A stretch of 64,000 nucleotides of DNA. It comes from Ampelocalamus luodianensis. Its lineage: Eukaryota; Streptophyta; Magnoliopsida; Poales; Poaceae. This document shows, in pieces, positions 11,772-25,440 of this stretch. Under the pieces are notes generated by a model. The model did no database searches, was not told the DNA's origin, and saw only the letters and a program-made list of their open reading frames with translations. The stretch lies in contig CM070633.1 in assembly GCA_036346255.1 (NCBI GenBank), forward strand, positions 8,618,001 through 8,682,000, written 5' to 3'. The translations under genes were made by a program, and so were the position numbers. Each line of letters begins with the position of its first letter. The first letter of the stretch is position 1.

Positions 11772-14700
11772 TGTAACATCCCAAAGTTATGTTACCAAAA
11801 TAAATTAAAATAAAGTATTGTTCTAATTGGATTTTCTGAGAATTGGCCAGAGTTTGATTGCTTTATTTGAATCTTTGAAATTTTGAAAGCCAAATTTGAA
11901 AGTTATTTGAAGTTATTGAAGTTTTATTGGATTTAAATTGAAAAAAATAAAAAATTTACTTAATTTATAGAATTTTCTGAGTTTTTAAAAGCTTTTTCCT
12001 AAGTATTTTCAAGCCAAAATAATTTATTTGCAAAATTAAAAGCCAACTTTAAGTTGGAACTATTTTATTTAAGTCCAAAATAACTCTAGGAATTTCTGTG
12101 AATTTTTCTAGAACTTTTGGATGTATTTTACTATTTTCTAAAATCCTTTTGAATTTCGAAATAAATCAATTAAGAAATCCATTTAAAATCCCAAAATTAC
12201 CTTTGGGCCGAAACCCACTGGTCCGCCCATCTCCACACGCCCCGCCCACTCCACGCCGCCCGCACCGCTCTCTCCTCACTCTCCTTCCCACCGCCGACGC
12301 CATCCGACGGCTATCCGCCGCCCCACGCCCATCTCTTCTCTTTCTCCCGCACCGCCGATCTTCATCGAACAACACTCACGCAACCACGCCTCACCTCTCC
12401 CGATCGCCGATCTCAAACCAACGATCGATTTCAAGTCATTCGTGGTCCGAATATCACAGTAGATAAGGACCCTCCGATCCACATCGGACGGCCACCAAGC
12501 GCCCACGCGACGCCGCTCTCTCACACCATCGATACCCATCCGACGCCCACGAGCACCGTGACTTTATTAATTCACCGTGTCGCTTTGATCTAACGTGATC
12601 GCTGGATCAAAATCCAACGCCGCGCCGACCCTACTACGGTTCACATGTTCTATCTCCACCGCTCGATCAAAATCGGACGCCACCGCATCATCGCTCTTCC
12701 TTATTCTCCCACCTCTTCTTCTTCCCCACGACGCCGCGCGCCGCCATTATCGCGCGCGGAGCCCGCACGCTCGCTTCTCTTCCCACTCTCTCGCCATCGT
12801 GCGCATTCAAAAGCCCTCATCACGCCGCCCACTTCCCCACTTCCCTCTTTTGCCGCTCGCTCGCAGTCGTAACGCCCGCCGCCGCACCACCCGCCACGAT
12901 CTCCCACTCCGACCTCCTCGCCCTATAAAGGAAGCATGCGTGCCCCTTTCTCCTCATTCCGCTCCCGCCACCCACTCCTCCTTCACCTCTCGGTTCGCCG
13001 AATTCGAGTTTGAAGAAACTCGCCGGCACCTTTCTTCCCCGACCGAGCCGACATCGCCGCCGCGCCCCCGCCGACCACACCAACGACATCGCGACACCGC
13101 CGCTTACTCCGCGTGCACCGCCGGCCTAAGGACCACCGGAGTTCTTCTCGCCGTCGAGCCGCAAGCGCCGCCGCTTCTTCCCTCGCCGCGGTGATTTTCC
13201 GCGCCCGAAGCGCCGCCAAGGTGAGCCTCATGCTCGTCGCCGCTCTCTCTATTGGTACCATCCACTCCCGCCACTGCCGCCAAACGCCGGCGAGCCCGTA
13301 GCCGAAGTCGCCGCCGGTTCCGAGATGACGTGGCCACCCCACGATGCGCCATGTCATCGCCACGCCGGTTCCACCCGCGCGCCTCGCCGAGTCGGCACTA
13401 CGTGGCGCCACGCCAATCCATGCGCAGCCGCACCTCACCCCTCGCACCGCTCCATGAACTGGTCTGCGGTGGATCGCCGACCACCCGTGGACCGTGTCCA
13501 TTGACATTGGGCCCACTCATAGACTCAAAGGATTTCCTTTAGAAAATAATTCGCCGAAAATCATTTTCCTCACGATGTAACAGCCCCAATTTTATCAACA
13601 TAATAATTCGCATTATGAACAAAGAATGGCCACTGCTCATATCATTATCGTTTAATCTCGCTTGGGAGTTGTGCTACTAAATAAAACCTTCCTTTCAACC
13701 AAAGTCCAAAGACTTATTTAGAATATTTAAAGGAATACAAGCTAAAACTTGTATTATGATCGGAAGTATTTTTATTAAAGCCTAGGTAAATTATCTTGGC
13801 TAAAAATATTTTTGTTGTATTTTTAGAAATTATTTGGGCTTAAAGAAAATTTATGGTCTTTAAATAAATATTTTCGGCCCAAATAGATATTTATGTATTT
13901 TATAAAGTGAAAATGTGTCAGATAAAGTTTATCCGGAAATATATCATCCCAAAGAGCTTACAAGAAAATTTCATGAACTTATAAATTTATTTGCTATTTT
14001 TAAAAGCCCACCAAACCTTGGAATATTTGAATAAGGTTCGTCAACTAATCCGGCCTAAACCCAAACCTAATTATCAGAGCGACTCGGACCACGTGGTTTG
14101 ATCCAACCCAATCGCCTTGGTCCGCTCGGTCACGATCGCGCAAGTTCAAAACGCATGCGTGATGCGAGCCGCCGATCTTCAATCGAACGCGAGCTCACGA
14201 TATCACCCGAGCCGCCCACGTACGCGATCAACTTCCACCGCTGGATCTTGATCCAACGAGCGTGATCGAGCGCGCAACCGACAACTCCGATCCATGTTTG
14301 ATCTCCACCGCTCGTTTCGATCCAACGGCGACTCTTTTCGCTTTAAACCTAAAGGCGCACTTTTATTTCAAAGTTAGATCCAAATCCTACCGCTTTTCCC
14401 TTTTTCCCGCGTGTTATAAAGCCGCACTCTCTGGACCGTTGGATCTTCATCGATGGCCCGATTTGTGTATGCATTCTGACGACTCCGATCCCCGCACAAT
14501 CGTGGCCGCCCATCCTTGATCTAGCGGTATCCCTTATTTCAAATCAAATCGAGGCGTGCGTTAATGTGGGCCTTTGGATTTCAATCCACGGCGACTCCAT
14601 TTTGACCGTGGGCCTTTAAAGCCCAAAATAGGTGGATCGTTGGATTTTAATCGTGCGGACCACATGGGTGTATGCAATCGGACTATCCGGTTCAATTTCC

Positions 14701-17700
14701 AATCTTGACCGCCGAAGCCCATCTAACGACGCCGCATCGCCGCACTTAAGTGGGGTGACGGTATTCCTTTTAGTGACCGTTGGATTCTAATCCAACGCCC
14801 CTTTGAATGTAACTCGCGGTTACGCTAAAACTACATTAAATCGCGCCGCTCATGTGAGATCGTGTGGTCCACATTGAACAATACCGCTGATCTGCTTTAA
14901 ACACTGCTTCATCGCAACTACCATTTTTAATCGGACGGTTGTTGTTCTTTCGCATTTTAGGAGCGCAAGACGCCGTGGATCGCCAATGGGACCCACATGT
15001 CGATGATTCTTATCATCTCCTTCATCTCTCGTGCGCACTCTCTGAACTCAAGGAGAGGATTATCCCAAAGTTTTTGTAACTAAATTTTGGGATAATTAGC
15101 CCTAAATGGACACCTCATCAAGCTCTAGACTTTTCCCAATTATCCCAGTAGCTAAACTCCCACATATATAAACCCTAGCTTTTGGAGCTGCAGCCATTGT
15201 TGACCACCTGAGCTCACTTTTCCTCCTTGTCGCCAAGTGGGATTTTGCTCCTATCATTTGCTTATCTATCCTTAAGACCGATGTTACCCTCGCATTAAAG
15301 ATTTGGTATCTTTTGCGTGTTAAATCGATTTGATCTCTCTGTCGATCAACCTCAAATTTTCGTGGTTCTTGGTATCTTTCCATACCGGTAAGCCAAAACC
15401 CTAGTTTCGACATCTTGAGCATCCTAGGAACCTTAGAGCTGCTGTGAATCCTTCTTTAAGCATCGTAGCTTCAACCGGCTTTAAACCAAAAGTTGATATT
15501 ATACCTTTTGGTTTTTCATGTCATTTTCAAGACCTAGGATTCTTCCCACAACTTATCACCTTATTTAGGTTTTGACTAAACCCTAGCAGCATGACAAGTT
15601 GATCTTTCAATTCTTGTCATCATCTATTTTGACTCTTAGTGAAATATGCCTCTGTTCTCTTGTTTACCAACCGACAAAATAGGTTTTGCTTTAGCTTTTG
15701 TAATCTAACTAGTTAGGTTAGACTAAGGTTGGTTTGGGATATTAATTATTTAAAAGATCATGCTAAGATTCATTTATGAACTTTTGCATGATCTATACTT
15801 CTTTTTCCGAAAATTTCAATCTGTCCTGTTTTCAGTTCTTTTCAAATCTGAAAACTGGAACTTTGCAATAAACTCTAATTTTTGTCTTTTGGAAACAGTG
15901 GGCTATAGTGTGTGTTATTATCAATGTTATGGGTAGTTATGGCTTAAGCATACTGTAATTATGCATTTCCAAATTGATTATGCATTTTTCCTTCATTTGG
16001 AGCTTATTGTCAGCTTTGGCATTTATTGGATTTATTTGTTTTCTATAGAACCTGGTTCATTTGAAGTTTTTGAATCTGCCTCTGATCAACCTGAACCTGC
16101 AACAGAAGTCTATTACTATCAAGGCAAGCATCCTCTTTGCACCATATTGGACCCAAATTTTGTACAATAGCTTTTATAAATCCAGTGATACATGTGCATG
16201 CTATTTTGCTGAAAATACAAAATGTGACTTGTAATAGCTAGTTATAACCTGACATGGTGGATTACCTTAATTATGACCATACACTCAACTCTAGTGTAGT
16301 ACTGTATACTATATGGTCCATTTTTAGACTTGGCTTAGACATGCAGTCTAGAGATTTTAGAGTTTGACAAGCATATCTTGTCAAACATGGGAATCACAAC
16401 GGAACTATTGTCATTTTCAAACTCTTTGTCCAGTTTCTATAAATCAGTCTTGTATTTGAAATTCAAATTAACTGACAAGAGGAAGCTAGTGATGGTGCTT
16501 TTGTGCACGAGATTGGGCTTTGTGGTGGACTTGTCCGGTTAACTAAGGACCGAACTCGACTATTCGCTCAAGTCCCCACGTACTTCCACATGCAAGGTAT
16601 GGGCGCTGCTTGGTTAAGTAAAATGTTGAGACTATTGAGTTGGAAACAGAGAGTAAGGATATGTGTATTGGCCTTGTATGGCATAGATGCTTTGGTCCGA
16701 GGACTGCGTTTTATGCCATGTGAGCTTTGTATGTCGAGATCGATGTTCTTAGGAGGGTGAGGGCGATATGTGCCTCGTCGCATATACGATACCTTAATGG
16801 TGCCGATAGCATTCTACTATGGGTGGGGAGCCCAATTTGTTTTAAATTGTTTGGATCGGCACATCGACACAACATGTGTGCCCTGTGGTTAGTAGGTGGT
16901 ATAGCCTACACTATGGGATTAGTTCACACATGGGGTCCAACTCAATAGTGTTAGCTTGTTGAAAATACCAAATCTTAGTTTCCTGGTCGGCATACCAAAG
17001 GAAGTGTGTCATCATTCGGAGGCATCCAAGGCAACGGCTAACTAAGTCATGTGGGTAAAGATGTACACCCTCGCAGGTATAAATCGCTCGAATAGCCGTG
17101 TCCACGGCCATGGACGACAACTTGAACCGATATCACCAGATAGAAGTTTTGATTTTCAAAAATGTGGTTTTGGTTCATTTTCGGTTTGCATGAGGGAATC
17201 ATGCAATGTACTGTTTACTTCTATGTCATTTACTTACTGTTTTAAGCAAACTTTGATTTATTAAATTGCTTTATCAAAATTTAGCCTTTGTAGGTTAAGA
17301 TGTATCGCTTTATGCAAATTGAACCTTTATACCTTCCTGTTGTAACCTTATGCATGTAAAAACTCTATTCCTTTGAATAGACTCTAATAACCACCTTCTT
17401 TACTTAGTTTGTGTAAGACTTGCTGAGTACCTTCCGTACTCAAGGTGCTACCACCTATTGTTGCAGGTGAGGATGGTTTTCTATGAAGCACCCGTTAGCG
17501 CCGATCGGGGTGACGCTAACGAGTAACGCCATTTCTTTCCTCCACGCAATTGCTCGCGGGTGGATGGGGCCATTGGTGGACATTTTCCGCTTATTTTGCT
17601 TCCACAGATATCGTTAAAGTGACCAAGTCACTTAATATTGTAGTATTAACAGAATGATGTAACCTTATGTTTAATTATATCAATGTATGACTTGTATGTG

Positions 17701-20117
17701 TTTGATGCAATGTTGATGAAGGATATATATGCAATGGTCATTGATCCTGGGGACCATTGAGAATCATATATATCCGAATCTGTTCATCGATCTCACACTT
17801 GTTAAATTTATATCTTTAGCATGGTTTTTAATAAAGGGGCAGTATTGTTCCTTCATTAACAATTGTGCTACAAGATGAATTTAATTAGTAACATTTCCAA
17901 TAACCGGGGGTCCTCACAGCTGACGTCATGCTTGCGCAATAAATCGAATTTCCTTTAGAAAAATAATTCGGGAAAATCAATAAAATCTGATTTTAGGTTT
18001 TATTTAGATTTAAAACTTCCTGGTTCGTTTCTCCTCATACGAACTCCGATTTTGTCCATTCAAATTCCTAAATTCATATAAAATCAGGATCTAGTTATCT
18101 AAACCAAAATCATTTGATTTTGGGTTCTTTTGACCTGCAATTCCTTAAAACCTAATTTGTCATTCCATGTAATTTCAATCTTCTAAAATTCATATCTTTT
18201 GCTCCCGAACTCCGTTTTAGTCCATTCAAGTTTGTAAATTCATATAAAATTATTATCTAGCTAACTAAAGTAAAATATTTCTATTTGGAGTTAATTTGAT
18301 CTGTTCTTTTGAATTTATTTGAATTTGAGTTAAATTCGTTGTATTTGCACGATTAGAGTTCAACGACTTCGGAGAATCAGATTTCGACACCAATTGAAGA
18401 GCAATATAAGAAGATTGATTTTGACCTGTGATCATCAACGACTTCGAGAATCGATTTCGACACCAATTGAAGAGCAACATAAGAGGGTTGATTTTGATCA
18501 GATGATCATCGTGATCGCACACTTGACTACCCGGTTAGTACTTGTGAGTACTAGGTGACCGTTAAGAAAAACAACGCCACCTCAACACGTAAGTTCTGTT
18601 AAGGTGATCTGTTAAGAAAAACAACGCCACCTCATCAAGCGAGGCGTTATACCCTTGATCATATTCATCCTATTATTTTAAATTATTTATATACTGTTTT
18701 AAATTATTGCCGCATGCTTATCTATATCAATATCCTAAATTCTGTTTTAAATATATAGTTATGCCTAAAACCCTTTGTATGGCCAATGTTGATATTGAAT
18801 CAAACACATTGTCACCCTAGATCAAACTCCGTTGATACAATAGTATGAACCAGATCATTTAAACGTATTGCTTAGCCATGTCGTTAGACCAAACTTGTTT
18901 TGGGGAATTTCACCATCAATCAATTATTGATTAAATTGTACCCTTGGCATCCGTGTGTCATGGGAGTTTTACAAATGACTTGGAAAATAAAATAAAATGA
19001 TGGTTTGGACTTGGGCGAATGGATAATTGGTGGGTGCAGTTCATGCACCGCTTAACCGTTAGGTTAAGGCCCATGGGTTTTATTGGAAAGTTGCCCAAGC
19101 CGCTTAAGGACCGGTCCGAGCGCATGATGCTACGCCTAACAGACCACCACATGTCCCGTATGGGCGGACTTGGCTAAATAATTTATGACGCCTTAGTGTC
19201 GCTTTGTGCTATATTGTTGGTGTGGGTGTTGGTCGACAATAGACCCATCCGCGCAAGAGGGGCTTTGGAGGATGGCCACCCAATGGTAGTGAAACCTTAG
19301 CGCATGTATACATTAAGACAGTAACATTGTAAAGGCCTCGACACGTGCTCTAGACCGCTACCAAAGGTAGTGAGCGTGGCATAGATATATGCCTGACAAA
19401 CTAGAGAAGTCTTGTCATGTGGGTAAAGTCGCACAACCTCTCGCAGAGTGTAAAACTATTCGAATAGCCGTGTCCGCGGTTATGGACATGCTAGCAGAAC
19501 TACTCAAAGTTAGACTTTAGTTTTGTTTGAAAAGAAACTTCTTCAAAACTGGTTTATCCAATTGGGAATTAGGCAAACAGCCATGTGATAGGAGGATATC
19601 CTTCACCATTCATGTGTGAATGTTATCTGACTATAAAATTGAGAATTTTATAAACTTTAGTTACTGAATAATAATCTTTGGAATCTAGAACCAGATTTAA
19701 AGAAAATGTCGCTTATGCAAATAACCATATAAGCCATCCTTTGTTACATCCATATATGCATGTCATTCTGTTATTTGACGGGTGTAACTTGCGAGCACGG
19801 AAGTTGTGCTCATTCTTGCTTATGCAAACAAATTTCAGAGGAGAAGAACTTTGCTACCGATGTGGATCTCAACGACTAGGCCGTTTCCCACCGATTGTTC
19901 GTGGCGCATTAGTTGGACCCTACTACTTCTTCGCCTTCATTGTGTTTATTTTGTTGTGGGCTCAGAAACCCTTTGTAATCAACTCGTTGTTATTTATTAA
20001 TAAAGTTGTGATGTGAATTTGTTATCATTTTGTTTACTGTGTGAACTAGCCACTGATCATGGGACTAGTTCAGTTATGCACAGAGGATCTGGGAGTATTA
20101 ATTCCCGGGTTCTGACA
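11772..20117 (+). mobile_element. Solo LTR B of a Tekay-type element, itself split by LTR D
   Basis: B starts TGTAACATCCC and ends GGTTCTGACA. It is flanked by a perfect 5-bp duplication and interrupts the RNase H frame of element A. Without D it is about 4.0 kb. No primer-binding site or gag-pol is present between its ends, so it is a solo LTR left by LTR-LTR recombination. A GC-rich region at 12220-13500 resembles LTR F (58330-59090) and carries a TATA-like CTATAAAGG near 12924. The conserved palindrome (19456-19467), GTCC/GGAC stem (19469-19490) and GAGCAC/GTGCTC stem-loop (19793-19811) are present. Confidence 0.88.
13576..17918 (+). mobile_element. Solo LTR D nested inside LTR B
   Basis: D starts TGTAACAGCCCC and ends GGGTCCTCACA, the canonical form for this group. 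It lies inside B: sequence to its left matches LTR F up to CCGAAAA..., and sequence to its right resumes with GCTGACGTCATGC. It is 4343 bp with no primer-binding site or coding domains, so it reads as a long solo LTR. A TATA box (ATATATAAACC, about 15164) lies mid-LTR. The flanking pentamers CACGA and GCTGA do not match, so the target duplication is lost or the ends came from different copies. Confidence 0.72.
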
Positions 20118-20122
20118 AGGCC
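20118..20122. repeat. Right target-site duplication of solo LTR B (AGGCC)
   Basis: AGGCC follows the GACA end of LTR B, matching the copy at 11767-11771. Element A resumes in the same duplication. Confidence 0.9.
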
Positions 20123-20611
20123 TCATGAACTCAACTATCCTACCCATGACTTGGAGTTAGCTGCAGTGGTTCATGCACTCAAGATTTGGCGGTATTACCT
20201 GATCGGTAACCGTTGTGAAGTGTATTCATATCACAAGAGCTTGAAGTATTTGTTCACCCAATCAGATCTGAACCTCAGACAAAGAAGATGGTTGGAATTG
20301 ATAAAAGATTATGACATGGGCATTCAGTATCATCCGGGCAAGACTAATGTTATTGCCGATGCACTTAGTCGAAAGGTGTATTGCAATGCTTTGATGCTCC
20401 AAGAGCAGCAGTCCGCCCTTCTTAAAGAATTTCAGCGGCTCAATTTGGGTTTGATTGAGCACGGTTCTCTTGCTACCTTGGTTGTGCAACCAACCTTGGT
20501 GGACCAAATCAAGGTGGCGCAGCAATCAGATGTTGGTGTGGGCCAGATCAAGCAAAACATCAAGGATAGGACAACCAAGTGCTTCTCAGAAGATGAACAT
20601 GGTGTTGTGTG
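20123..20611 (+). pseudogene. Element A pol part 2: rest of RNase H and linker
   Basis: The polyprotein resumes after LTR B with ELNYPTHDLELAAVVHALKIWR and a YYLIGNRCEVYS stretch, the conserved second half of chromoviral RNase H. The usual TDHKSL reads SYHKSL. HPGKTNVIADALSRK closes the domain. A linker of about 70 codons leads toward the integrase N-terminus, and the frame is open throughout. It stops at 20611 where a CACTA element is inserted. Confidence 0.92.
20609..20611. repeat. Left target-site duplication of CACTA element C (GTG)
   Basis: GTG precedes CACTACTAG here and is repeated at 25189-25191 after the CTAGTAGTG end. A 3-bp duplication is standard for CACTA transposons. Confidence 0.85.
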
Positions 20612-22319
20612 CACTACTAGAAATCCCCATTTTCCCTAGTGAGTAATATACTAGGGAACATGCCCAAAACTGTAGGGAATTGATTTCCCTAGTGGTATTC
20701 GTAGGGAACGACTACTAGGGGAAAGAATGTGGGGAAAGAAAACGTTCCCTATGGGTTTTTTTGGAAAAACCTAAGGAAAGAATCGTTCCCTAGGATTTTA
20801 AACTGTAGGGAAATCTCGTCCACGTGGCATTGTCATCTGACGTGGAAAGTTTATTTCCCTACGTTCCTTTCTGCCAGCCTAGGGAAAGAAATTAACAAAT
20901 TCCCTATGTTATTTCTTGTATACCCTAGGGAGCATTTTTATATAAATATTATTTTTCTATTGCTAATTCAAAATTCATCACCTACTATTTAGCATAAACA
21001 CTAGGGGTACTGAATCTATTGCTTTTTTTTCTTCTAAATATACATACATTATTCAAATACTTATTTACATTCAAAGACGCTAAATTCACATTATCACTCA
21101 AAACAAAATTTATACAAGAGATAAACATAATAATATCATGTATTTTCAATTGACCATCAAATACTATTTGAGGTACATTTACACCAACATATACAAGTGT
21201 AAACGTCACACTACCAAAAAGTCCAAAAAACAACACCCCTGCTTGCACCACAAGTGCACAACATTCATATATACTGAAGTACAAATAACCAGCAAGGTTT
21301 CAAACATCAAAATACAACCCTTACATGTCGTAAACATGATATGCCTAGTTTTCATCCTTGATCTCGATAATAAAGGCACAGACAAAAGATAATTTACAAA
21401 CCCAAGGGTTTTCGTGATACAACCTGCTTGGGCAAGAAGACCGCAATGAAATGGCTATCCGGCCCGAGTCCACTCTCCAACGACCAATAGCTCCAGCTTT
21501 GCCACTAGGTACCTCTCCTCGTCACTAACTAGTGAAATTTACAGAAACCTAAAACAATTACAAAGAGAGAAAAGATTAGTGAGCGATCAAGTAATAAATG
21601 ACAAGCTAATCAATGAAGTGAGCAAGAAACGTTGGAACATTTAAACACCGCAAGAAAATCAACTTCAGATCCACACTATGCGCTACAGATTTACAATGCT
21701 AGTAGCCATGTGAAATTATACAAGCCAAAAGAACAATGTTTTGCCCAGATCCCCTTATTTTGACTTTTAGAGACACTACTTGTTAGTTTCTCGGCCACAA
21801 GGTACAAAAGAACAAAAGGCATCTTTAGCATCATCGGCCATGTTAAATTGCAAAAGGTATAGGAAGGTGAATGGTCCGACTTTCGGAGGTCAAGTTACAA
21901 TAATTTCATAACAAGTCCACAAGGTTGATTTGGGTGGTGAGAAAATAGGCACATGAATAAGAGCCAATGGACACAAAGTAATTGTGCAGACACGAGATCA
22001 AGTGTCTCACATGTCTATACCTACTGACAAGATTACCTATTTCGCAACCACTTCCTTGTGGGCTTTATAGGACAAAATCACATTCCATGCAAGGGCTACA
22101 AAATTAGCAAGAAGAACTCGAAAATTGACAAGAAGTTATGTGAGATTGTGAGAACACGAGAGCAAGCTAAAACAACATACAAACATAACATATAGAATTC
22201 ATTTCGTGAGTACTAAATAATGTAGTCTACAAAATTGTGGAAATGTGGAATTTTAAATACCTGAGCTTCGTGGGACGAAGTAAAAATTCAAAACCGAAAG
22301 GGCATCCACAATTGCCAAT

Positions 22320-22676
22320 TCATGAACACTGATGATAACCACTCCCATACATGTAATAGATGTTAGCTAGCAGTGAAAGAGTGCACACGCACAGTAGGGG
22401 GGAGTTCCATCTCACCTGCTTAAGCTTTGGCACTACAAGAGAGGGCTTTCCCTCCAAGGTGAAGTGATTAGCATTTGTAATTGCATAGAATATTGTCATT
22501 AGAGTAGTGTGCACTAAGGCAATGGTGGAGTCATAAGCCAGAATTAGCAAGAAATATCCATTATATACCTCAAGAGATAGATTTGGAGATGCTGAAACTT
22601 CATATGTAGGAGGTGGAGGCGGGGGAGGTGGAACTGCAGTAGAAGGCATTCCAGTATGCTCAGCCACATTATGCAA
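22320..22676 (-). other. Short unrecognised ORF inside CACTA C
   Basis: This 118-codon minus-strand ORF has a run of eight prolines near its N-terminus and a mildly hydrophobic middle. I recognise no domain. It could be a fragment of a captured or ancestral CACTA ORF, or chance. The rest of 21000-24000 is AT-rich, with no coding signal that I can support. Confidence 0.2.
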
Positions 22677-24289
22677 TCATAAGATTTAATGCAAAAAAGG
22701 TCAAATGTAGTGCTAATTGTTCTGCTATGTGCTAAAGACACTAAATATTTACAAATTACTATTGCAGTGAAACTTACAATTAGTTACAAGAATTTTTATA
22801 TGTTGATATAAAAATGGGAAGAAAAGGATTGAAAAATAAAAGTGAGACGAACTTGGAATGGATTATGGATTAGATAAGCAGGGAAAAGCCTACCTGGTTA
22901 GACAGCCAGAAGGAAAAAGAAGGTGAGACTCTGCATAGGTTGTGAAATCATTTCCTTTTTGAGATGCCTCTGATTCTAAAACCAAACATGCACCCTTTGG
23001 TGTTGTTCTCTGCATTTTTCTTGCAGTTTTTCAGAGTGCAGAAACTAAATTTTAAAAAAAGCACGGTGCGCAATCAAAAGCGCACTGATCACTACACAAG
23101 AGAACAATATACTTGTATTGAACCTAACAAAATTATTTTTAAGAGTAGCTAGATAAGCCACAGATGCAATTGGATGTGTAGCTCTCGGCTAGCTAGTTTG
23201 ATGTTGCAGCAACAGCTACGTGATAAAAAAAATAAAACTTCTCCCTCATTTGGTGTGATTGTGCGTGTAGAACTGACGCTTCTTATTTTCAGAAAATCTT
23301 TCACATAGCACAATCCAAAAAGAATGCACTTATGCTCATGGAAAGTTATGCAAGACGGGAAGGGAGGGCCCCAAACTCCCTATCTGTCACTTCAATCAGC
23401 ACTTCAAACATGGCACACGCCAAGTGTGGTAGTACACTAGAAATATTAGACGTCCGAGAAGGAGCATTGTATCGTTGAAACATATTATATGTGGCACCAA
23501 TAATTAAAGAGCACATCCGAGTAAACTACATATAACATCTGTTTGTATCATAATATATGGTTAGTGGATAGAGTGAGGTCCCATAAAAGGACTGCAAATG
23601 AGCAAATCCAAGTGTTTTACATACATAACAAACAAGTCAACCACTAAAGCTATGCGTATATAAGATAAAACCACTACTGCCCTTGTAGCCACAAATGATT
23701 TCATGCAAATTCAAGTGACCAAACATGTTCTTCAACCTGACACCACTCTACAAAAGGCCTCAATTACCTATTAAACATGTTCTTAGCTATTGGATCATAC
23801 TCTCTGAATTAATAATGATACAGATAAAGTGTTTGTTCTTTAGCCTTAATCTAGAGTGAAGTGTTTGTTCATGATAGAGTAGAACAAAATAATGATGTAA
23901 ACACAAGGACAACAAGAAGCAATTCTAGTTTAACTCAAGTCCGATACTAGTTCATTGTTTGACAAAGAATCACCTTAGAGCAATTCAATCCAAATCCACA
24001 ATTATCACTTTGATATTTCTCACAACACTAGAGATTAACAATCACTAGCACAGCACAAATGCAAGACGACAGAAAAGGAAATGTTACCAGCTACGAGCGG
24101 CGGCGACACCAGAGTGAGGAGAGGATCGACGGCGCCGAGCCGGAGTGAGGAGGCAGAGTTGCAGAGGCAGCGAGAAGCACCGGGAGTGAGGAGCAACGGC
24201 GGGAGGGACCGGCCAGCGGTGGCGCGACGCAGTAGACGGGACCGGCCAGCGGTGGCACGACGCAGCAGAGGGGTCTGCTGTGGGGCGGC

Positions 24290-24700
24290 ATCGGGGGAGC
24301 AGTTGCCGTGTCGAGGCCGACGGCAACGGCTCGGGGGAGGAGGAGAAGAAGGGGAGCGGGGCGGCGGCGACTTCAAGGAGGACGAAGAGGAGGGCCAAGC
24401 GGCTCGGGGGAGGGCAAGCGGCTCGGGAGAAGGAAGGGAGGGGCGGCTCTCGGGCAGGCGCGGTGCGTGGGCGGTGGGCTGCACGCGGCGAAGGGGAATT
24501 TGGGTAGGGCAAGTGAACGAGATGGAGGGATCTCCTGGGGGGCGACGTCGAGGGAGTAGTTGCCGCGTCGGGGCCGACGGCTCGGGGGAGGAGGAGAAGA
24601 AGGGGAGCGGGGCGGCGGCGGCGGCGACTGTGGAGGACAAAGGGCAAGCGGCTCGGGGGAGGAGGAGGGGCAAGCGGCTCGGGGGAGGGGGGCAGGGCGG
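24290..24700 (+). repeat. Imperfect GC-rich tandem repeat in CACTA C
   Basis: A block reading AGTTGCCGYGTCG.GGCCGACGG, followed by CTCGGGGGAGGAGGAGAAG and GGGGAGCGGGGCGGCGGCG, occurs at about 24298 and again at about 24554. The offset is about 256 bp, and shorter CGGCTCGGGGGAGG units lie between and after. The overlapping long ORFs on both strands are by-products of this GC-rich repeat. Confidence 0.7.
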
Positions 24701-25188
24701 CGGCGCGTGGGCGACGGCGGGAATTTGGTGTGGGCGGCGTCTGCTACGGGCGATGAAGGGGCATTTGGCGTGGGTGGTTTTGGGTAGGGCAAAGTAAACG
24801 AAGCGCCTAATAGCGTGGTGCCGAAAAAAATTAGCGTGCCGTAGCGCTCAGAAAAAAAAATTGGGGTCTAACAAAATAGCATGTAGAAAGAAAAAAAGGC
24901 ACATAAAAAAGTAGCATGTAGCAAAAAAAAAAAGAGGCAAAAACAAAAAAAACATTCCCTACGATTTTGTCCATCCGAGCAGGGAAAGTTGCCACCATGA
25001 CGCTGACATGGCATAGTTTATTTCTCTCTTCATTGTCTTTCCCTAGTAATTTATGTAAATAGTAGGGAACGATTTTATTCCCTAGGTTTTTTTTATCTCA
25101 CCCTAGGGACAGATACTTTCTTTTGGATTACAATTCCACTACTAGAGAATGTTTTAAACTGTAGGGAAAACGGGGATTTCTAGTAGTG

Positions 25189-25440
25189 GTGGTTTGCGCA
25201 GCGCCTCGTGGTTCCAAAGGTCATGGAATTGCGAGATTTGATTCTCCGCGAAACCCATGATTCCTCCTTGTCTATTCATCTTGGGGCCACAAAAATGTAT
25301 CAAGATCTTCGTCAGAGATTCTGGTGGACCCGAATGAAGCGTGAGATTGCCAAATTCGTTGCCGAGTGCGACGTGTGCTGTCGTGTAAAGGCCGAGCATC
25401 AGCGTCCAGCAGGTCTTCTCCAGCCTTTACCAGTACCTGT
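25189..25440 (+). pseudogene. Element A pol part 3: integrase zinc-binding domain, truncated
   Basis: With one copy of GTG removed, the reading frame continues directly from part 2 across the CACTA insertion. It shows the HHCC integrase zinc domain: H in ETHDSSLSIHLG, then QRFWWTRMKREIAKFVAECDVC with the two cysteines, and KAEHQRPAGLLQPLPVP. The polyprotein ends abruptly at about 25440. The integrase catalytic core, chromodomain and 3' LTR are missing. Confidence 0.92.

Larger units (their letters stand above)
20612..25188 (+). mobile_element. Non-autonomous CACTA transposon C inserted in element A
   Basis: The left end reads CACTACTAGAAATCCCCA and the right end is its near-perfect inverted copy. 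About 26 bp of terminal repeat carry one mismatch. Subterminal repeats based on TCCCTAG/CTAGGGAA crowd the first 330 bp and last 250 bp. The 3-bp GTG duplication is exact. No TNP2/TNPD transposase domain is recognisable in its 4577 bp. A GC-rich segment with low-complexity ORFs lies near its right end (24080-24790), with a 255-bp period internal repeat. Confidence 0.9.

Noticed and set aside
12595..13516. ORFs of 177-199 codons on both strands
   Set aside because: They lie in the GC-rich part of solo LTR B, homologous to LTR F. No protein domain, and frames differ between the two LTRs.
24035..24797. Long Pro/Gly/Arg-rich ORFs on both strands
   Set aside because: They lie inside CACTA C over a GC-rich tandem repeat; composition explains the open frames.
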